64,000 nucleotides of DNA from Sporosarcina sp. FSL K6-2383 (GTDB taxonomy: Bacteria; Bacillota; Bacilli; Bacillales_A; Planococcaceae), in the NCBI RefSeq assembly GCF_038618305.1, contig NZ_CP152017.1, positions 1,589,501 through 1,653,500 of the forward strand, in the 5' to 3' direction. Made by a program: the position numbers and the translations under genes. This document shows positions 55,311 through 64,000 of the stretch, in pieces. Every line of letters starts with the position of its first letter. Within the stretch, counting starts at the first letter, position 1. The notes below the pieces were generated by a model that saw nothing but the letters and a program-made list of their open reading frames with translations, searched no databases and was not told the DNA's origin.

Positions 55311-55352
55311 AGAAAAGCGGAACGGGGATTGTCACCTCGTTCCGCTTTTCTT
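55311..55352 (+). terminator. hfq terminator
   Basis: AGAAAAGCGGAACG (55311-55324) pairs with CGTTCCGCTTTTCT (55338-55351). Confidence 0.92.
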
Positions 55353-55448
55353 ATGATTGAATTTCAAGCAAAGTCCTATAATGATTGACCTATACGAACA
55401 GACTGATAAGATAATGAAGTGACTATTGAAACGGAATGAGGAATTAAC

Positions 55449-56714
55449 ATGATGTTGGAACAACAAGATGAATTATTATTTGCCAAAGCGGAAGCAATCG
55501 AAGAGAAGCTTACTCCGTTTTTTAAAGCTGTTGAAAAAATAGCATTCTACAATCAACGGAAAGTGCTTGCAGCGTTCCGAAAAAATATGGTGAGTGATTT
55601 TCATCTCACAGGCTCTACGGGCTATGGATACGATGATAGTGGTCGTGACGTGCTGGAACAGGTCTATGCTGATGTGTTCGGGGCGGAGGATTGTCTCGTG
55701 CGCAATCAAATTATTTCTGGGACACATGCGATTTCCATCAGCCTCTTCGGTATTTTGCGCCCTGGAGACGAGCTGCTTTATATTACAGGGAAACCGTATG
55801 ATACGTTGGAATCCATTGTATCCGGTAAAGGGAAAGATACCGGTTCATTACAAGATTACGGCATTTCATATAAGCATATTGACCTGAATGAAGATGGTTC
55901 TGTCGATTTTGATGAAGTTATCAAAAATATGCATAGTAAAACGAAAATGATTGGGATTCAACGATCGAAAGGCTATTCGGATCGTCCATCCTTCTTGGTA
56001 GATGAAATTGGTGAAATGGTTCATAAAGTAAAGGCGATTAATCCTGAAGTTGTCGTATTCGTCGATAATTGTTATGGGGAATTTGTTGAGGAGAAAGAGC
56101 CGACGCAGGTAGGAGCTGATTTAATGGCAGGCTCGCTCATTAAAAATCCTGGTGGTGGACTTGTACGAACAGGTGGCTACATTGCGGGACGTGCCGATCT
56201 TGTTGAACAATGTGCTTATCGCATGACGTCACCGGGACTTGGGGCGGAGGCTGGGGCATCACTAGATACACTGCTAGAGATGTACCAGGGCTTCTTCCTT
56301 GCGCCACACGTTGTTAGTCAAGCGGTGAAGGGGGCGCTATTTACAGCAGCGCTGCTTGAAGATTTTGGATTGACGACATCGCCTCATTATACAGAGAAAA
56401 GAACAGATTTAATCCAATCGGTATCCTTTGCTAACGCCGACCAAATGATTGCTTTCTGTCGAACAATCCAAGCCAACTCGCCGATCAATGCGCATTACGC
56501 GCCAGAGCCATCGTATATGCCTGGCTACACTGACGACGTCATCATGGCGGCGGGAACGTTCATCCAGGGCTCAAGCATCGAATTGACGGCTGACGGCCCA
56601 ATCAGACCGCCATACACAGCCTATGTGCAGGGTGGATTGACGTATGAGCATGTGAAAGCGGCAGTGCTGTCTTCAGTCGAGAAGCTGATAGTTGATGGTT
56701 TGATTAAACGGTAA
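55449..56714 (+). CDS. ynbB: PLP-dependent YnbB-type enzyme (methionine gamma-lyase/aluminium resistance family)
   Basis: A protein of 421 residues of the PF06838 family, often annotated as methionine gamma-lyase-like or aluminium resistance. The fold-type I core shows STGYGYDDSGRD (~56-67), RNQIISGTHAISISLFG (~85), VFVDNCYGEFVEEKEP (~207, PLP-binding Asp) and the Lys in GSLIKNPGGGL (~232). The true reaction is uncertain. In B. subtilis, hflX (ynbA) precedes it and glnRA follow; neither is present. It is followed by a bidirectional terminator shared with lexA. Confidence 0.88.
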   Translation: MMLEQQDELLFAKAEAIEEKLTPFFKAVEKIAFYNQRKVLAAFRKNMVSDFHLTGSTGYGYDDSGRDVLEQVYADVFGAEDCLVRNQIISGTHAISISLFGILRPGDELLYITGKPYDTLESIVSGKGKDTGSLQDYGISYKHIDLNEDGSVDFDEVIKNMHSKTKMIGIQRSKGYSDRPSFLVDEIGEMVHKVKAINPEVVVFVDNCYGEFVEEKEPTQVGADLMAGSLIKNPGGGLVRTGGYIAGRADLVEQCAYRMTSPGLGAEAGASLDTLLEMYQGFFLAPHVVSQAVKGALFTAALLEDFGLTTSPHYTEKRTDLIQSVSFANADQMIAFCRTIQANSPINAHYAPEPSYMPGYTDDVIMAAGTFIQGSSIELTADGPIRPPYTAYVQGGLTYEHVKAAVLSSVEKLIVDGLIKR

Positions 56715-56745
56715 GATTTGTCGCCAAAACCTATCCTTCCACACC

Positions 56746-56782
56746 AAAAGAGCTGTTCCCATTCAAAGGGAACAGCTCTTTT
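56746..56782. terminator. Bidirectional terminator between ynbB and lexA
   Basis: AAAAGAGCTGTTCCC (56746-56760) pairs with GGGAACAGCTCTTTT (56768-56782). The A and T flanks suit both converging genes. Confidence 0.93.
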
Positions 56783-56794
56783 ACATAGATAGAT

Positions 56795-57415
56795 TTAGTG
56801 GATATAACGATAGACACCAACAACTTTACCTAAAATAGATACATTGTCAACGATGATAGGATCCATTGAAGAGTTCTCAGGTTGAAGACGGAAATAATCC
56901 TTCTCTTTAAAGAAACGCTTCACTGTAGCCTCATCATCCTCAGTCATCGCCACAACGATTTCACCATTTTGTGCGGTTTGTTGCTGTTTGACGATAACAT
57001 GGTCGCCGTTTAAAATGCCGGCTTCAATCATACTGTTTCCAACAATTTCAAGCATAAAGAGTTTGTCCTCGGTTGTCCCAAATGATTCTGGTAATGGGAA
57101 GTATTCCTCGATATTTTCAATTGCAGTAATCGGTAAACCTGCTGTCACCTTGCCAACTAGCGGAACGTTGAGAACACCTGGTTTCATCGCTTCTAAGCCA
57201 TCCGGATCAAGAATTTCAATAGCTCTTGGTTTTGTAGGATCCCGCCTAATGAAGCCTTTACTTTCCAATCGTGCAAGATGACCATGAACAGTCGAACTAG
57301 ATGCAAGACCAACAGCTTCACCAATTTCTCTTACGGATGGCGGATAACCTTTTTTCTTTACTTCAGCTTTAATGAAGGACAAAATGTCTTCCTGCCTCTT
57401 CGAAATTTTTTTCAT
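56795..57415 (-). CDS. lexA: SOS repressor LexA
   Basis: LexA represses DNA-damage genes and cleaves itself when RecA is active. The product has 206 residues from ATG 57415, spaced correctly from AAGGGGTG; ATG 57424 is too close. An N-terminal winged helix ([51 protein letters not shown]) precedes the Ala-Gly cleavage site in VTAGLP, the catalytic Ser in VGNSMIEAG and the Lys in ATVKRFF. It is divergent from yneA. Sites in the intergenic region suggest autoregulation and control of yneA-yneB-ynzC. Confidence 0.97.
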   Translation of the reverse strand: MKKISKRQEDILSFIKAEVKKKGYPPSVREIGEAVGLASSSTVHGHLARLESKGFIRRDPTKPRAIEILDPDGLEAMKPGVLNVPLVGKVTAGLPITAIENIEEYFPLPESFGTTEDKLFMLEIVGNSMIEAGILNGDHVIVKQQQTAQNGEIVVAMTEDDEATVKRFFKEKDYFRLQPENSSMDPIIVDNVSILGKVVGVYRYIH

Positions 57416-57471
57416 TCCATTCACCCCTTAACTCATATTCTACTCATTTTTGAAAGTCGTGAAGCTAGTCA

Positions 57472-57485
57472 CGAACAGTCGTCTT
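57472..57485. promoter_or_regulatory. Weak LexA-like site in the lexA leader
   Basis: CGAACAGTCGTCTT keeps one half-site (CGAAC) of the LexA consensus, and the other half is poor. It lies between the lexA promoter and start. Confidence 0.4.
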
Positions 57486-57499
57486 ATTTCAATATGTTC

Positions 57500-57528
57500 A
57501 GTATATCAGCATTGCGAATAAATGGCAA
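57500..57528 (-). promoter_or_regulatory. Sigma-A promoter of lexA
   Basis: On the minus strand: TTGCCA (57528-57523), a 17-base spacer, then TATACT (57505-57500). The half-site TGAACATATTGAA begins at the end of the -10 box. Confidence 0.8.
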
Positions 57529-57548
57529 ACACAGGTTCTAAAAAACTG

Positions 57549-57605
57549 TTGACATTTGTTTTTATATTTCCTATACTAAGAACAAGTATTCCGAACAAAC
57601 ATTCT
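57549..57605 (+). promoter_or_regulatory. yneA promoter with two abutting LexA-type sites
   Basis: A perfect TTGACA (57549-57554), a 17-base spacer, then TATACT (57572-57577). Immediately downstream are AGAACAAGTATTCC (57579-57592) and CGAACAAACATTCT (57592-57605), each an imperfect CGAAC-N4-GTTCG site covering the expected transcription start. Confidence 0.82.
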
Positions 57606-57619
57606 AGAGGGGGATTATC

Positions 57620-58615
<996 letters not shown>

Positions 58616-58657
58616 TATACGTTTTATGTATTCAAGAAACAAAATGGAGGAAGACAA

Positions 58658-58891
58658 ATGTTATTACCAGAAAAAATGAACCGCATTAATGAACTTTCAA
58701 AAAAATCAAAAACAACCGGCTTAACACTTGAAGAAGCCAAGGAACAAACGCTTCTGCGCAAGGAATACTTGGAAACATTCAGGTCGTCCATGCGTGGTAC
58801 AATTGAGCAGGTCAAAATAATCGATCCTGATGGCAATGATGTGACACCGGATAAGGTGAAACAAGCTCGCAATAGCAAATACTTGAACTGA
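58658..58891 (+). CDS. ynzC: YnzC, DUF896 family protein
   Basis: A protein of 77 residues matching the DUF896 family: a helical hairpin NRINELSKKSKTTGLTLEEAKEQTLLRKEYLETFRSSMRGTIEQVKIIDPDGNDVTP. ATG 58658 follows TGGAGGAAGACAA; a longer frame starting in yneB is rejected. It is the third gene of the SOS cluster, though a terminator lies ahead of it. Function unknown. Confidence 0.92.
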   Translation: MLLPEKMNRINELSKKSKTTGLTLEEAKEQTLLRKEYLETFRSSMRGTIEQVKIIDPDGNDVTPDKVKQARNSKYLN

Positions 58892-58966
58892 CCTTTGCAA
58901 TCATTGCGCAAATTGTCTAAACTAGGAGTTGTAGAAAAATAGATTTTACGGGAGAGGAAGTATACA

Positions 58967-60973
58967 ATGACTCAACAGATTGATCAGTTAGCAATTAATA
59001 CAATCCGTACACTATCCATCGATGCAATTGAAAAAGCAAATTCAGGGCATCCGGGATTACCGATGGGCGCAGCACCAATGGCTTACACGCTTTGGACAAA
59101 ACACATGCACCACAACCCTTCAAATCCACAATGGTTCAACCGCGATCGCTTTATCCTCTCAGCGGGGCATGGTTCGGCGCTTTTATATAGCCTACTTCAT
59201 TTGGGTGGTTATGGTCTTCCGATGGAAGAGCTTAAAAACTTTAGACAATGGGGCTCTTTAACTCCAGGTCATCCAGAATACCGCCACACAGTTGGCGTTG
59301 AAGCAACAACTGGTCCACTAGGTCAAGGAATTGGAATGGCAGTTGGTGTGGCGATGGCAGAAAAACATCTTGCTGCTACATACAATAAACCTAATTTCGA
59401 CGTTGTTGACCATTTTACGTATGCGCTTTGTGGTGATGGTGATCTAATGGAAGGTGTTGCGGCAGAGGCTATTTCTCTTGCAGGACACTTACAATTGGAC
59501 AAATTAATTGTACTTTATGATAGTAATGATATTTCACTTGACGGCGATCTTGGCATGTCATTCTCTGAAAATACACGTAAGCGTTTTGAATCATACGGTT
59601 GGAATTATATCCGAGTGGCAGACGGTAACGATGTCGCTGAAGTTTCACAAGCGATTGAAGCTGCAAAAGGTAACACGGGTGGTCCAACAATTATTGAAGT
59701 GAAAACGGTTATTGGTTTTGGTTCACCGAACAGAGCTGGAAAATCAGACGCACACGGAATGCCACTTGGTGCGGATGAAGCGAAACTAACAAAAGAAAAC
59801 TATAAATGGACATTTGAAGAAGATTTCCATGTACCTGAAGGTGTCTACGAGACATTCCAACAAGCAGCTGAAACACTAGGTGCTCAAAAGGAACAACAAT
59901 GGACAGAGCTATTCACTCAATATGAGACTGAACATGCGGAGCTTGCCCAGCAGTTGAAAGATGCAATTGACCGTAAACTACCAGCTGACTTTGAAAATTC
60001 TTTGCCAGCGTATGAAGCGGGTACATCACATGCATCGCGTTCTGCATCTGGTGATGCTATCAACGCGATTGCAAAAATGCTGCCGTCATTCTTTGGAGGA
60101 AGTGCAGACCTTGCTGGTTCTAACAAAACAACAATCAATGGCGCAGGCGATTTCCTTCCAACGGACTACTCTGGCCGCAATATTTGGTTCGGTGTACGTG
60201 AATTTGCTATGGGTACAGCGCTAAACGGTATGGCTCTTCACGGTGGCTTACATGTATTCGGCGGTACGTTCTTCGTATTCAGTGACTATGTTCGCCCAGC
60301 AATCAGACTGTCAGCACTTATGGGTGTTCCTGTCACATACGTATTTACACACGATAGTGTAGCAGTTGGAGAAGATGGTCCAACACACGAGCCAGTTGAG
60401 CAGTTAGCTTCACTTCGTGCAATGCCAGGTCTATCAGTAATCCGTCCAGCAGATGCGAACGAAACAGCAGCTGCATGGAATATTGCAGTGTCATCAGAAA
60501 GTACACCAACTGCACTCGTTCTATCACGTCAAAACTTGCCGACACTAGCGAAATCTGCTGAATTGGCAATGGAAGGCGTTAAAAAAGGTGCCTACACAGT
60601 TTCACCTGCTACAAAAGAACAAGCAGATGCAATTTTGATTGCAACGGGTTCTGAAGTAGGATTAGCTGTTGCTGCACAAGCGAAATTGGCAGCCGACGGT
60701 ATCGATGTAGCTGTTGTCTCTATGCCTTCTTGGGATCTTTTCGAGAAGCAAGATGAAGCATACAAGCAAAGCGTCTTGCCGAAGTCTGTTAAAAAACGTC
60801 TTGGTATCGAAATGGCTGTATCACTAGGCTGGCATAAATATGTTGGTGACGAAGGTGCAATTATTGCTATCGATACATTTGGTGCAAGTGCGCCTGGTGA
60901 AACAGTAATTAGAGAATTCGGTTTCACAGAAGAAAATGTTATTGCAAAAGTGAAAGCACTATTCAATAACTAA
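58967..60973 (+). CDS. tkt: Transketolase
   Basis: This thiamine-diphosphate enzyme of the pentose phosphate pathway has 668 residues. The PP domain has [16 protein letters not shown] (~29), [12 protein letters not shown] (~116) and the ThDP motif [14 protein letters not shown]...[10 protein letters not shown] (~155-190); the Pyr domain has [11 protein letters not shown] (~380) and [23 protein letters not shown] (~462); the C-terminal domain ends with TFGASAPGE. The ATG follows GGGAGAGGAAGTATACA. It follows ynzC as in B. subtilis. The 3' UTR contains a full repeat element before the terminator. Confidence 0.97.
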   Translation: MTQQIDQLAINTIRTLSIDAIEKANSGHPGLPMGAAPMAYTLWTKHMHHNPSNPQWFNRDRFILSAGHGSALLYSLLHLGGYGLPMEELKNFRQWGSLTPGHPEYRHTVGVEATTGPLGQGIGMAVGVAMAEKHLAATYNKPNFDVVDHFTYALCGDGDLMEGVAAEAISLAGHLQLDKLIVLYDSNDISLDGDLGMSFSENTRKRFESYGWNYIRVADGNDVAEVSQAIEAAKGNTGGPTIIEVKTVIGFGSPNRAGKSDAHGMPLGADEAKLTKENYKWTFEEDFHVPEGVYETFQQAAETLGAQKEQQWTELFTQYETEHAELAQQLKDAIDRKLPADFENSLPAYEAGTSHASRSASGDAINAIAKMLPSFFGGSADLAGSNKTTINGAGDFLPTDYSGRNIWFGVREFAMGTALNGMALHGGLHVFGGTFFVFSDYVRPAIRLSALMGVPVTYVFTHDSVAVGEDGPTHEPVEQLASLRAMPGLSVIRPADANETAAAWNIAVSSESTPTALVLSRQNLPTLAKSAELAMEGVKKGAYTVSPATKEQADAILIATGSEVGLAVAAQAKLAADGIDVAVVSMPSWDLFEKQDEAYKQSVLPKSVKKRLGIEMAVSLGWHKYVGDEGAIIAIDTFGASAPGETVIREFGFTEENVIAKVKALFNN

Positions 60974-61167
60974 CTCACTTCAGCAGAAAACCTTTGCTGA
61001 AGTAAGTTAGTAGTCCTCCGGAGGATGTCACAAATTTTGAGGGGAGTTAAGGAAGGCAGTTTAAGTTCGCGACGTCCTGTCGCAATGACTGCATGACCTA
61101 CATCCTACATCCTGTAGGCCTCGAGCGCAATTCAAAATTTGGACGCAATTACGCCTTGGCGTAATTA
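60972..61167 (+). repeat. Full structured element in the tkt 3' UTR
   Basis: Stem A AACTCACTTCAGCA (60972-60985) with TGCTGAAGTAAGTT (60995-61008), one mismatch; block B here is the palindrome TCCTCCGGAGGA (61014-61025); P1 AAATTTTGA (61032-61040) with TCAAAATTT (61132-61140); P2 GCAGT/ACTGC (61056-61060, 61088-61092); P3 GCGAC-GTCCT-GTCGC (61069-61083); P4 CCTAC/GTAGG (61097-61118) with a doubled loop (ACATCCT repeated); terminal hairpin CAATTACGCC-TT-GGCGTAATT (61146-61166). It precedes the tkt terminator, so it is part of the tkt transcript. Confidence 0.9.
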
Positions 61168-61174
61168 ATTAAAT

Positions 61175-61224
61175 AAAAACGTTCCATTAACCCATAGTAA
61201 TAGGGATAATGGAACGTTTTTTAT
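61175..61224 (+). terminator. tkt terminator
   Basis: AAAAACGTTCCATTA (61175-61189) pairs with TAATGGAACGTTTTT (61207-61221), then T. Confidence 0.95.
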
Positions 61225-61246
61225 AGCACCTTAACTTATCTATCTT

Positions 61247-61256
61247 TTCCGACAAT
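61247..61256 (-). promoter_or_regulatory. Possible Spo0A box upstream of sirA
   Basis: On the minus strand this reads ATTGTCGGAA, close to the Spo0A box TTTGTCGAA with a changed base in each half. sirA is Spo0A-activated in B. subtilis, so the position ~80 bases before the start is plausible. Confidence 0.35.
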
Positions 61257-61333
61257 AATAGTGCTGTTCTATTCCGCAATATGACAGCCTTTTCATTCCA
61301 AACAATGTACCTTAGTAATAGGGGGTGGCGAAA

Positions 61334-61783
61334 TTGCGATCATACGGAATTTACAAAGTGAAAGAAATGTACCAGCCATTCGTCATTGGACGTGAAAGGC
61401 TATTGTATGACCTCTTGAAAGAAGATGGACAGCAACATGATTGTATGCGAGAAGTGGATTATTTATGTGATCGACTGGAAGAGGAATTAATCAATGAAGC
61501 GATCGTGACGAATCTTGGTAAAGGCTTCACATCCATTGAGTGCCGAGATGGTGAATATAAGTTGACGCATCCCGTTAAGGGGTCTATCCTCATCTCACGT
61601 TCATCCTATTCATTAAACGTGTTTTGTGACGGCTCTCGTATGCTGGACCTTGATCTGTTCGTTGCCTTATCCGGCTCGGGCGACCGTTTCTTTGCTGTAA
61701 TGGATGGACAGGGGGAGTGGGGCTGGTTAAAGCCAGTTAAATATGCGGATCTTCGCATGAGGGAAGAAAACGTATTTTTATGA
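61334..61783 (+). CDS. sirA: SirA, sporulation inhibitor of DNA replication
   Basis: SirA (YneE) binds DnaA domain I and blocks new replication rounds when sporulation starts. From TTG 61334, seven bases after AGGGGGTG, it has 149 residues (148 in B. subtilis). Similarity is modest but clear at both ends: YGIYKVKEMYQPFVIGRERLLYDLLKE against the B. subtilis YYTYLIKEEFANHYFGRES start, and GWLKPVKYADLR against GWLNPVKE. The location between tkt and yneF is conserved. GTG 61325 is an alternative start. Confidence 0.85.
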   Translation: MRSYGIYKVKEMYQPFVIGRERLLYDLLKEDGQQHDCMREVDYLCDRLEEELINEAIVTNLGKGFTSIECRDGEYKLTHPVKGSILISRSSYSLNVFCDGSRMLDLDLFVALSGSGDRFFAVMDGQGEWGWLKPVKYADLRMREENVFL

Positions 61784-61791
61784 ACATAAAT

Positions 61792-61850
61792 AGAGTCACG
61801 TAAAAGAGGTCCGCTTGCGTGTTGGTGGGTCTCTTTTACGTGGCTCTTGT
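61792..61850. terminator. Hairpin between convergent sirA and coiled-coil gene
   Basis: AGAGTCACGTAAAAGAG (61792-61808) pairs with CTCTTTTACGTGGCTCT (61831-61847), one G-T pair. T-rich flanks occur on both sides, so it may serve both genes. Confidence 0.8.
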
Positions 61851-61851
61851 G

Positions 61852-62247
61852 TTATTCATGAACATGCATGTCGGTATTTTTTTTCAACTTATAGATTTCC
61901 AATTCATTTCGAGTTGTTTTTTGATACGTGAAATCCAAAATATCTTTTATTTCTGCTACTTCGCCATGCAGTTTGTGGACATCCATTGTTAAGTTTTCCA
62001 GCTTGGCGTCTGTTTCTTCTTGTCTGTCAAAGATAGCACGTGTCAGTTGTGTATTTTCATCAAGCTGTACTTTCATGCTTTGTTGTTCAGTCTTAAACCC
62101 TTGCATTTCGGTTTTAAATCCTTGCATTTCAGTCTTAAACCCTTGCATTTCGGTTTTAAATCCTTGTATTTCAGTCTTAAACTCTTGCATTTCAGTTCTC
62201 ATTTCTTTAAACTCAATCAAAATTTGTTGCAAAAGCTGTTCGCTCAT
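61852..62247 (-). CDS. Coiled-coil protein with 7-residue repeats (paralogue of 15230-15673)
   Basis: I do not recognise a named family. From ATG 62247 (MSEQLLQQILIEFKEM), nine bases after AAAGG, it has 131 residues. Five 7-residue repeats FKTE(M/I)QG follow (DNA period 21 bp, with alternating silent variants giving 42 bp), then QLTRAIFDRQEETDAKLENLTMDVHK, then a helical tail. That segment matches the first coiled-coil protein at 21 of 26 residues, whereas the repeats differ (FKTEMQG against LKTDVxx). No membrane segment or signal peptide. Convergent with sirA. Function unknown. Confidence 0.78.
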   Translation of the reverse strand: MSEQLLQQILIEFKEMRTEMQEFKTEIQGFKTEMQGFKTEMQGFKTEMQGFKTEQQSMKVQLDENTQLTRAIFDRQEETDAKLENLTMDVHKLHGEVAEIKDILDFTYQKTTRNELEIYKLKKNTDMHVHE

Positions 62248-62414
62248 GGCTAACATCCTTTCCTTTATTTTCTTTCAGAAAAATATTTCGATATTGCCAG
62301 TATATCATGAAAGGAATTTTTCATGTAGTACCATTGCCATTCACTACCGCTATACTGTATAATCCATCATGGTGGAGTACACTCGAATGATGGAAGTGAA
62401 GGAGGTAATTAACG

Positions 62415-62651
62415 ATGGGAACAATTTGGTGGATTATAATAGTCATCGTTGCGCTAGCAGCAGGTGTGGCACTTGGATTTTTCATTGCACGTCAATATAT
62501 GATGAAATATTTGAAAGACAACCCGCCGATTAATGAAGAAATGTTACGTATGATGATGATGCAAATGGGGCAAAAGCCATCACAAAAGAAAATCAATCAA
62601 ATGATGGCACAAATGAACAAAGCTAGTGACAAAGGTATGAAAAAGAAATAA
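62415..62651 (+). CDS. yneF: YneF, UPF0154 small membrane protein
   Basis: A 78-residue protein with an N-terminal membrane span ([26 protein letters not shown], ~4-28) and a conserved basic/Met-rich tail ([29 protein letters not shown]). It matches the UPF0154 family that follows tkt/sirA in Bacillales. The ATG follows AAGGAGGTAATTAACG. Function unknown. Confidence 0.95.
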   Translation: MGTIWWIIIVIVALAAGVALGFFIARQYMMKYLKDNPPINEEMLRMMMMQMGQKPSQKKINQMMAQMNKASDKGMKKK

Positions 62652-62665
62652 TCATCATGTAATCG

Positions 62666-62708
62666 ACCACTTTTTCTGTTAGGGATTAACAGAAGAGTGG
62701 TTTTTTTA
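62666..62708 (+). terminator. yneF terminator
   Basis: ACCACT and TCTGTTA pair with TAACAGA and AGTGGT (62666-62701), then T7. Confidence 0.92.
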
Positions 62709-62781
62709 TTACCAATAAATTAGCTATACTTTCACACAATATGTTAAGATGAAATTCTGACTTTTAAAGAGGAGTAAATAT

Positions 62782-63204
62782 ATGCAAATTAATCAGCAGT
62801 GGAATCAGGAAGATAGTGACTATATTAGAAAAAAGGTTATTAAACATAATCTGTCTAAAATACCTGATGAAGTAAAGCATCCAGTTAAAAATATTAGCTT
62901 TATGCTTAGAAATGAAGAGGAAGAAATACTCGGGGGAATCACAGGGACTATATTTTGGTATCATCTGCATATCGACTTTTTATGGGTTGATGAATCACTG
63001 AGAGGCAAAGGCTACGGAAAAAAATTATTGGATCAGATAGAAAAAACGGCAAGAGAAAATAATTGTAAACTGATTCAACTAGATACTTTCAGCTTTCAAG
63101 CCCCCGATTTTTATCAAAAGTATGGCTATCAAATCGTCGGCATTATTGAAGAACATCCGACTAAAGATTTTCAACAGTATTATTTAGAAAAAAGATTATT
63201 TTGA
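62782..63204 (+). CDS. GNAT-family N-acetyltransferase
   Basis: A protein of 140 residues with the GNAT fold: [41 protein letters not shown] contains the acetyl-CoA loop RGKGYG (~74), followed by [24 protein letters not shown]. The substrate cannot be told from sequence. It is AT-richer than its neighbours. The ATG follows AGAGGAGTAAATAT. It is not part of the conserved tkt-yneF block, so it may be a recent arrival. Confidence 0.88.
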   Translation: MQINQQWNQEDSDYIRKKVIKHNLSKIPDEVKHPVKNISFMLRNEEEEILGGITGTIFWYHLHIDFLWVDESLRGKGYGKKLLDQIEKTARENNCKLIQLDTFSFQAPDFYQKYGYQIVGIIEEHPTKDFQQYYLEKRLF

Positions 63205-63210
63205 GCACAA

Positions 63211-63250
63211 GAATGCCCCACTTCATAATCAACACGAAGTGGGGAAATTC
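63211..63250. terminator. Hairpin between convergent GNAT and hydrolase genes
   Basis: CCCCACTTC (63216-63224) pairs with GAAGTGGGG (63236-63244), with GAAT/ATTC outer arms. The T runs on both sides are weak. Confidence 0.55.
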
Positions 63251-63251
63251 T

Positions 63252-64000
63252 TCATTGTGAAAAACCAAAACGAGCTAAAAATTCTCGAACCGTCAATTCA
63301 TATTGGAATGGGTTATCATTATATGATTTGGCATGAGCACCTTTTGGGAATAATTTTAGCATTTTATCTCCAACTTTTGCCTCATACAATTCTTCAGTCA
63401 TGTAAGGCAAGATGAAATCATCCTCCATGCTATGGATGAACAGCGCAGGGATTGTAATATTTTTAACGACCTCTCGTGGTGAAACAAGATTCGTCGAATA
63501 GCCATCACGCATCTTCAAAAATAAATTGCCGATTCGGATAACCATCGCAGTACGCAGTGGGGTTTCCAGCCGTAACATATGAAGAATTTGTTCAGTGAAA
63601 TCGGAAAATGAGCAGTCTGCCACAAGAAAATTTGCTTCATCTTCATAAGTGCCTGCATACAAAATAGCCGTAGCTGCTCCCATAGACTCTCCATGAATAC
63701 CGAGCAATGCACGTTTGCCAATTCGTTCGCGAACCGCTTGGACAACTGCTTTCAAATCACTTTTTTCATAATAGCCAAAACTCGTTGTTTTACCGCCAGA
63801 ATCCCCATGCCGTCGATGATCAAACACGACAGAATTGAAGCCGAGCTTTTCGAAGAGACGGGCATATTTCATTGAATTGATTTTATTTTCGGTAACACCA
63901 TGACAAATGACAACGGTCCTTGTCGTCTCCAGCGGTTTTAAAAAGACTGCTTTTAAACGATAACCGTTCGGTGATTCAATCCACATATCATCCTTGCACA
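63252..64000 (-). CDS. Alpha/beta hydrolase, N terminus probably beyond the window
   Basis: At least 244 residues of an S9/YqkD-like hydrolase: VVICHGVTENKINSMKYA, DHRRHGDSGG, nucleophile in GIHGESMGAATA (~99), Asp in SMEDDFILPY (~188) and His in FPKGAHAKSYNDNP (~215). The first ATG is 63986, but the frame stays open to the edge (reads CKDD before that Met) and relatives such as B. subtilis YqkD have an N-terminal membrane anchor. So the gene likely starts outside the window. The substrate is unknown. Confidence 0.82.
   Translation of the reverse strand, partial: CKDDMWIESPNGYRLKAVFLKPLETTRTVVICHGVTENKINSMKYARLFEKLGFNSVVFDHRRHGDSGGKTTSFGYYEKSDLKAVVQAVRERIGKRALLGIHGESMGAATAILYAGTYEDEANFLVADCSFSDFTEQILHMLRLETPLRTAMVIRIGNLFLKMRDGYSTNLVSPREVVKNITIPALFIHSMEDDFILPYMTEELYEAKVGDKMLKLFPKGAHAKSYNDNPFQYELTVREFLARFGFSQ

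Noticed and set aside
62082..62200. CRISPR-like regular repeats
   Set aside because: The 21-bp repeats are in frame within the coiled-coil gene and encode FKTEMQG heptads.

Overview
The window is a 64 kb stretch of core chromosome from a low-GC, endospore-forming member of the Bacillales. Gene order and protein sequences fit Planococcaceae, and a Sporosarcina-like organism is my best guess. Evidence includes a Gram-positive PolC with fused PHP and exonuclease domains, RNase Y and RNase J, the LexA/YneA SOS cassette, and spore genes (dpaA, dpaB, spoIIIE, spoVS, cotE, sirA). The order follows the Bacillus subtilis rasP-to-tkt region, but several genes that B. subtilis carries here are missing: ylxY, dapG, tepA, tdh/kbl, hflX and glnRA. 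Nearly all genes point right (+). The exceptions are lexA, two small coiled-coil genes and the hydrolase at the right edge.

Layout. 1-6.5 kb: end of rasP/rseP, proS, polC. 6.6-14.9 kb: the rimP-nusA-ylxR-ylxQ-infB-ylxP-rbfA operon, with a promoter and a likely NusA-type attenuator in front, then truB, ribF and rpsO. 15.2-19.8 kb: a coiled-coil gene (-), pnp and an M16 peptidase. 20-28.2 kb: a PRC-barrel gene, dpaAB (dipicolinate synthase), asd, dapA, rnjB and spoIIIE; lysine-pathway genes supply dihydrodipicolinate next to the enzyme that turns it into the spore solute DPA. 28.3-33.9 kb: a GntR-type regulator and a BMP-type nucleoside ABC importer. 34-39.9 kb: ymfF, ymfH, ymfI, ymfK, rodZ-like ymfM and pgsA. 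39.9-48.3 kb: cinA, recA, rny, ymdB, spoVS, miaB, ymcA, cotE. 48.4-56.7 kb: mutS, mutL, a lipase-like hydrolase, miaA, hfq, ynbB. 56.8-64 kb: lexA divergent from yneA-yneB-ynzC, then tkt, sirA, a second coiled-coil gene (-), yneF, a GNAT acetyltransferase and an alpha/beta hydrolase.

The most interesting non-gene signal is a family of modular, structured intergenic elements. Six copies have the full fold and several are partial. The core has an outer stem P1, an inner stem P2, and two small hairpins P3 and P4 that usually share the same 5-base loop GTCCT. The arms differ between copies but keep pairing: P1 has at least four sequence versions, P3 two and P4 three. Two copies carry an extra ~67-base structured insert at the same point in P3. 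Flanking modules recur too: a long hairpin near the upstream stop codon, a GCCTCCGGCGGAT block, and a terminal CAATTACGCC/GGCGTAATTG hairpin that often sits 18-36 bases before the next start codon. I do not recognise this as a named family.

Other points of note are a 19/21-base tandem repeat array after rpsO; two paralogous coiled-coil proteins built on 21-bp repeats; a 54-bp minisatellite in infB; a CTG start for cotE; LexA sites at recA and yneA; and a perfect Spo0A box inside the ymfF promoter. No rRNA, tRNA, prophage, insertion sequence or CRISPR array was seen.
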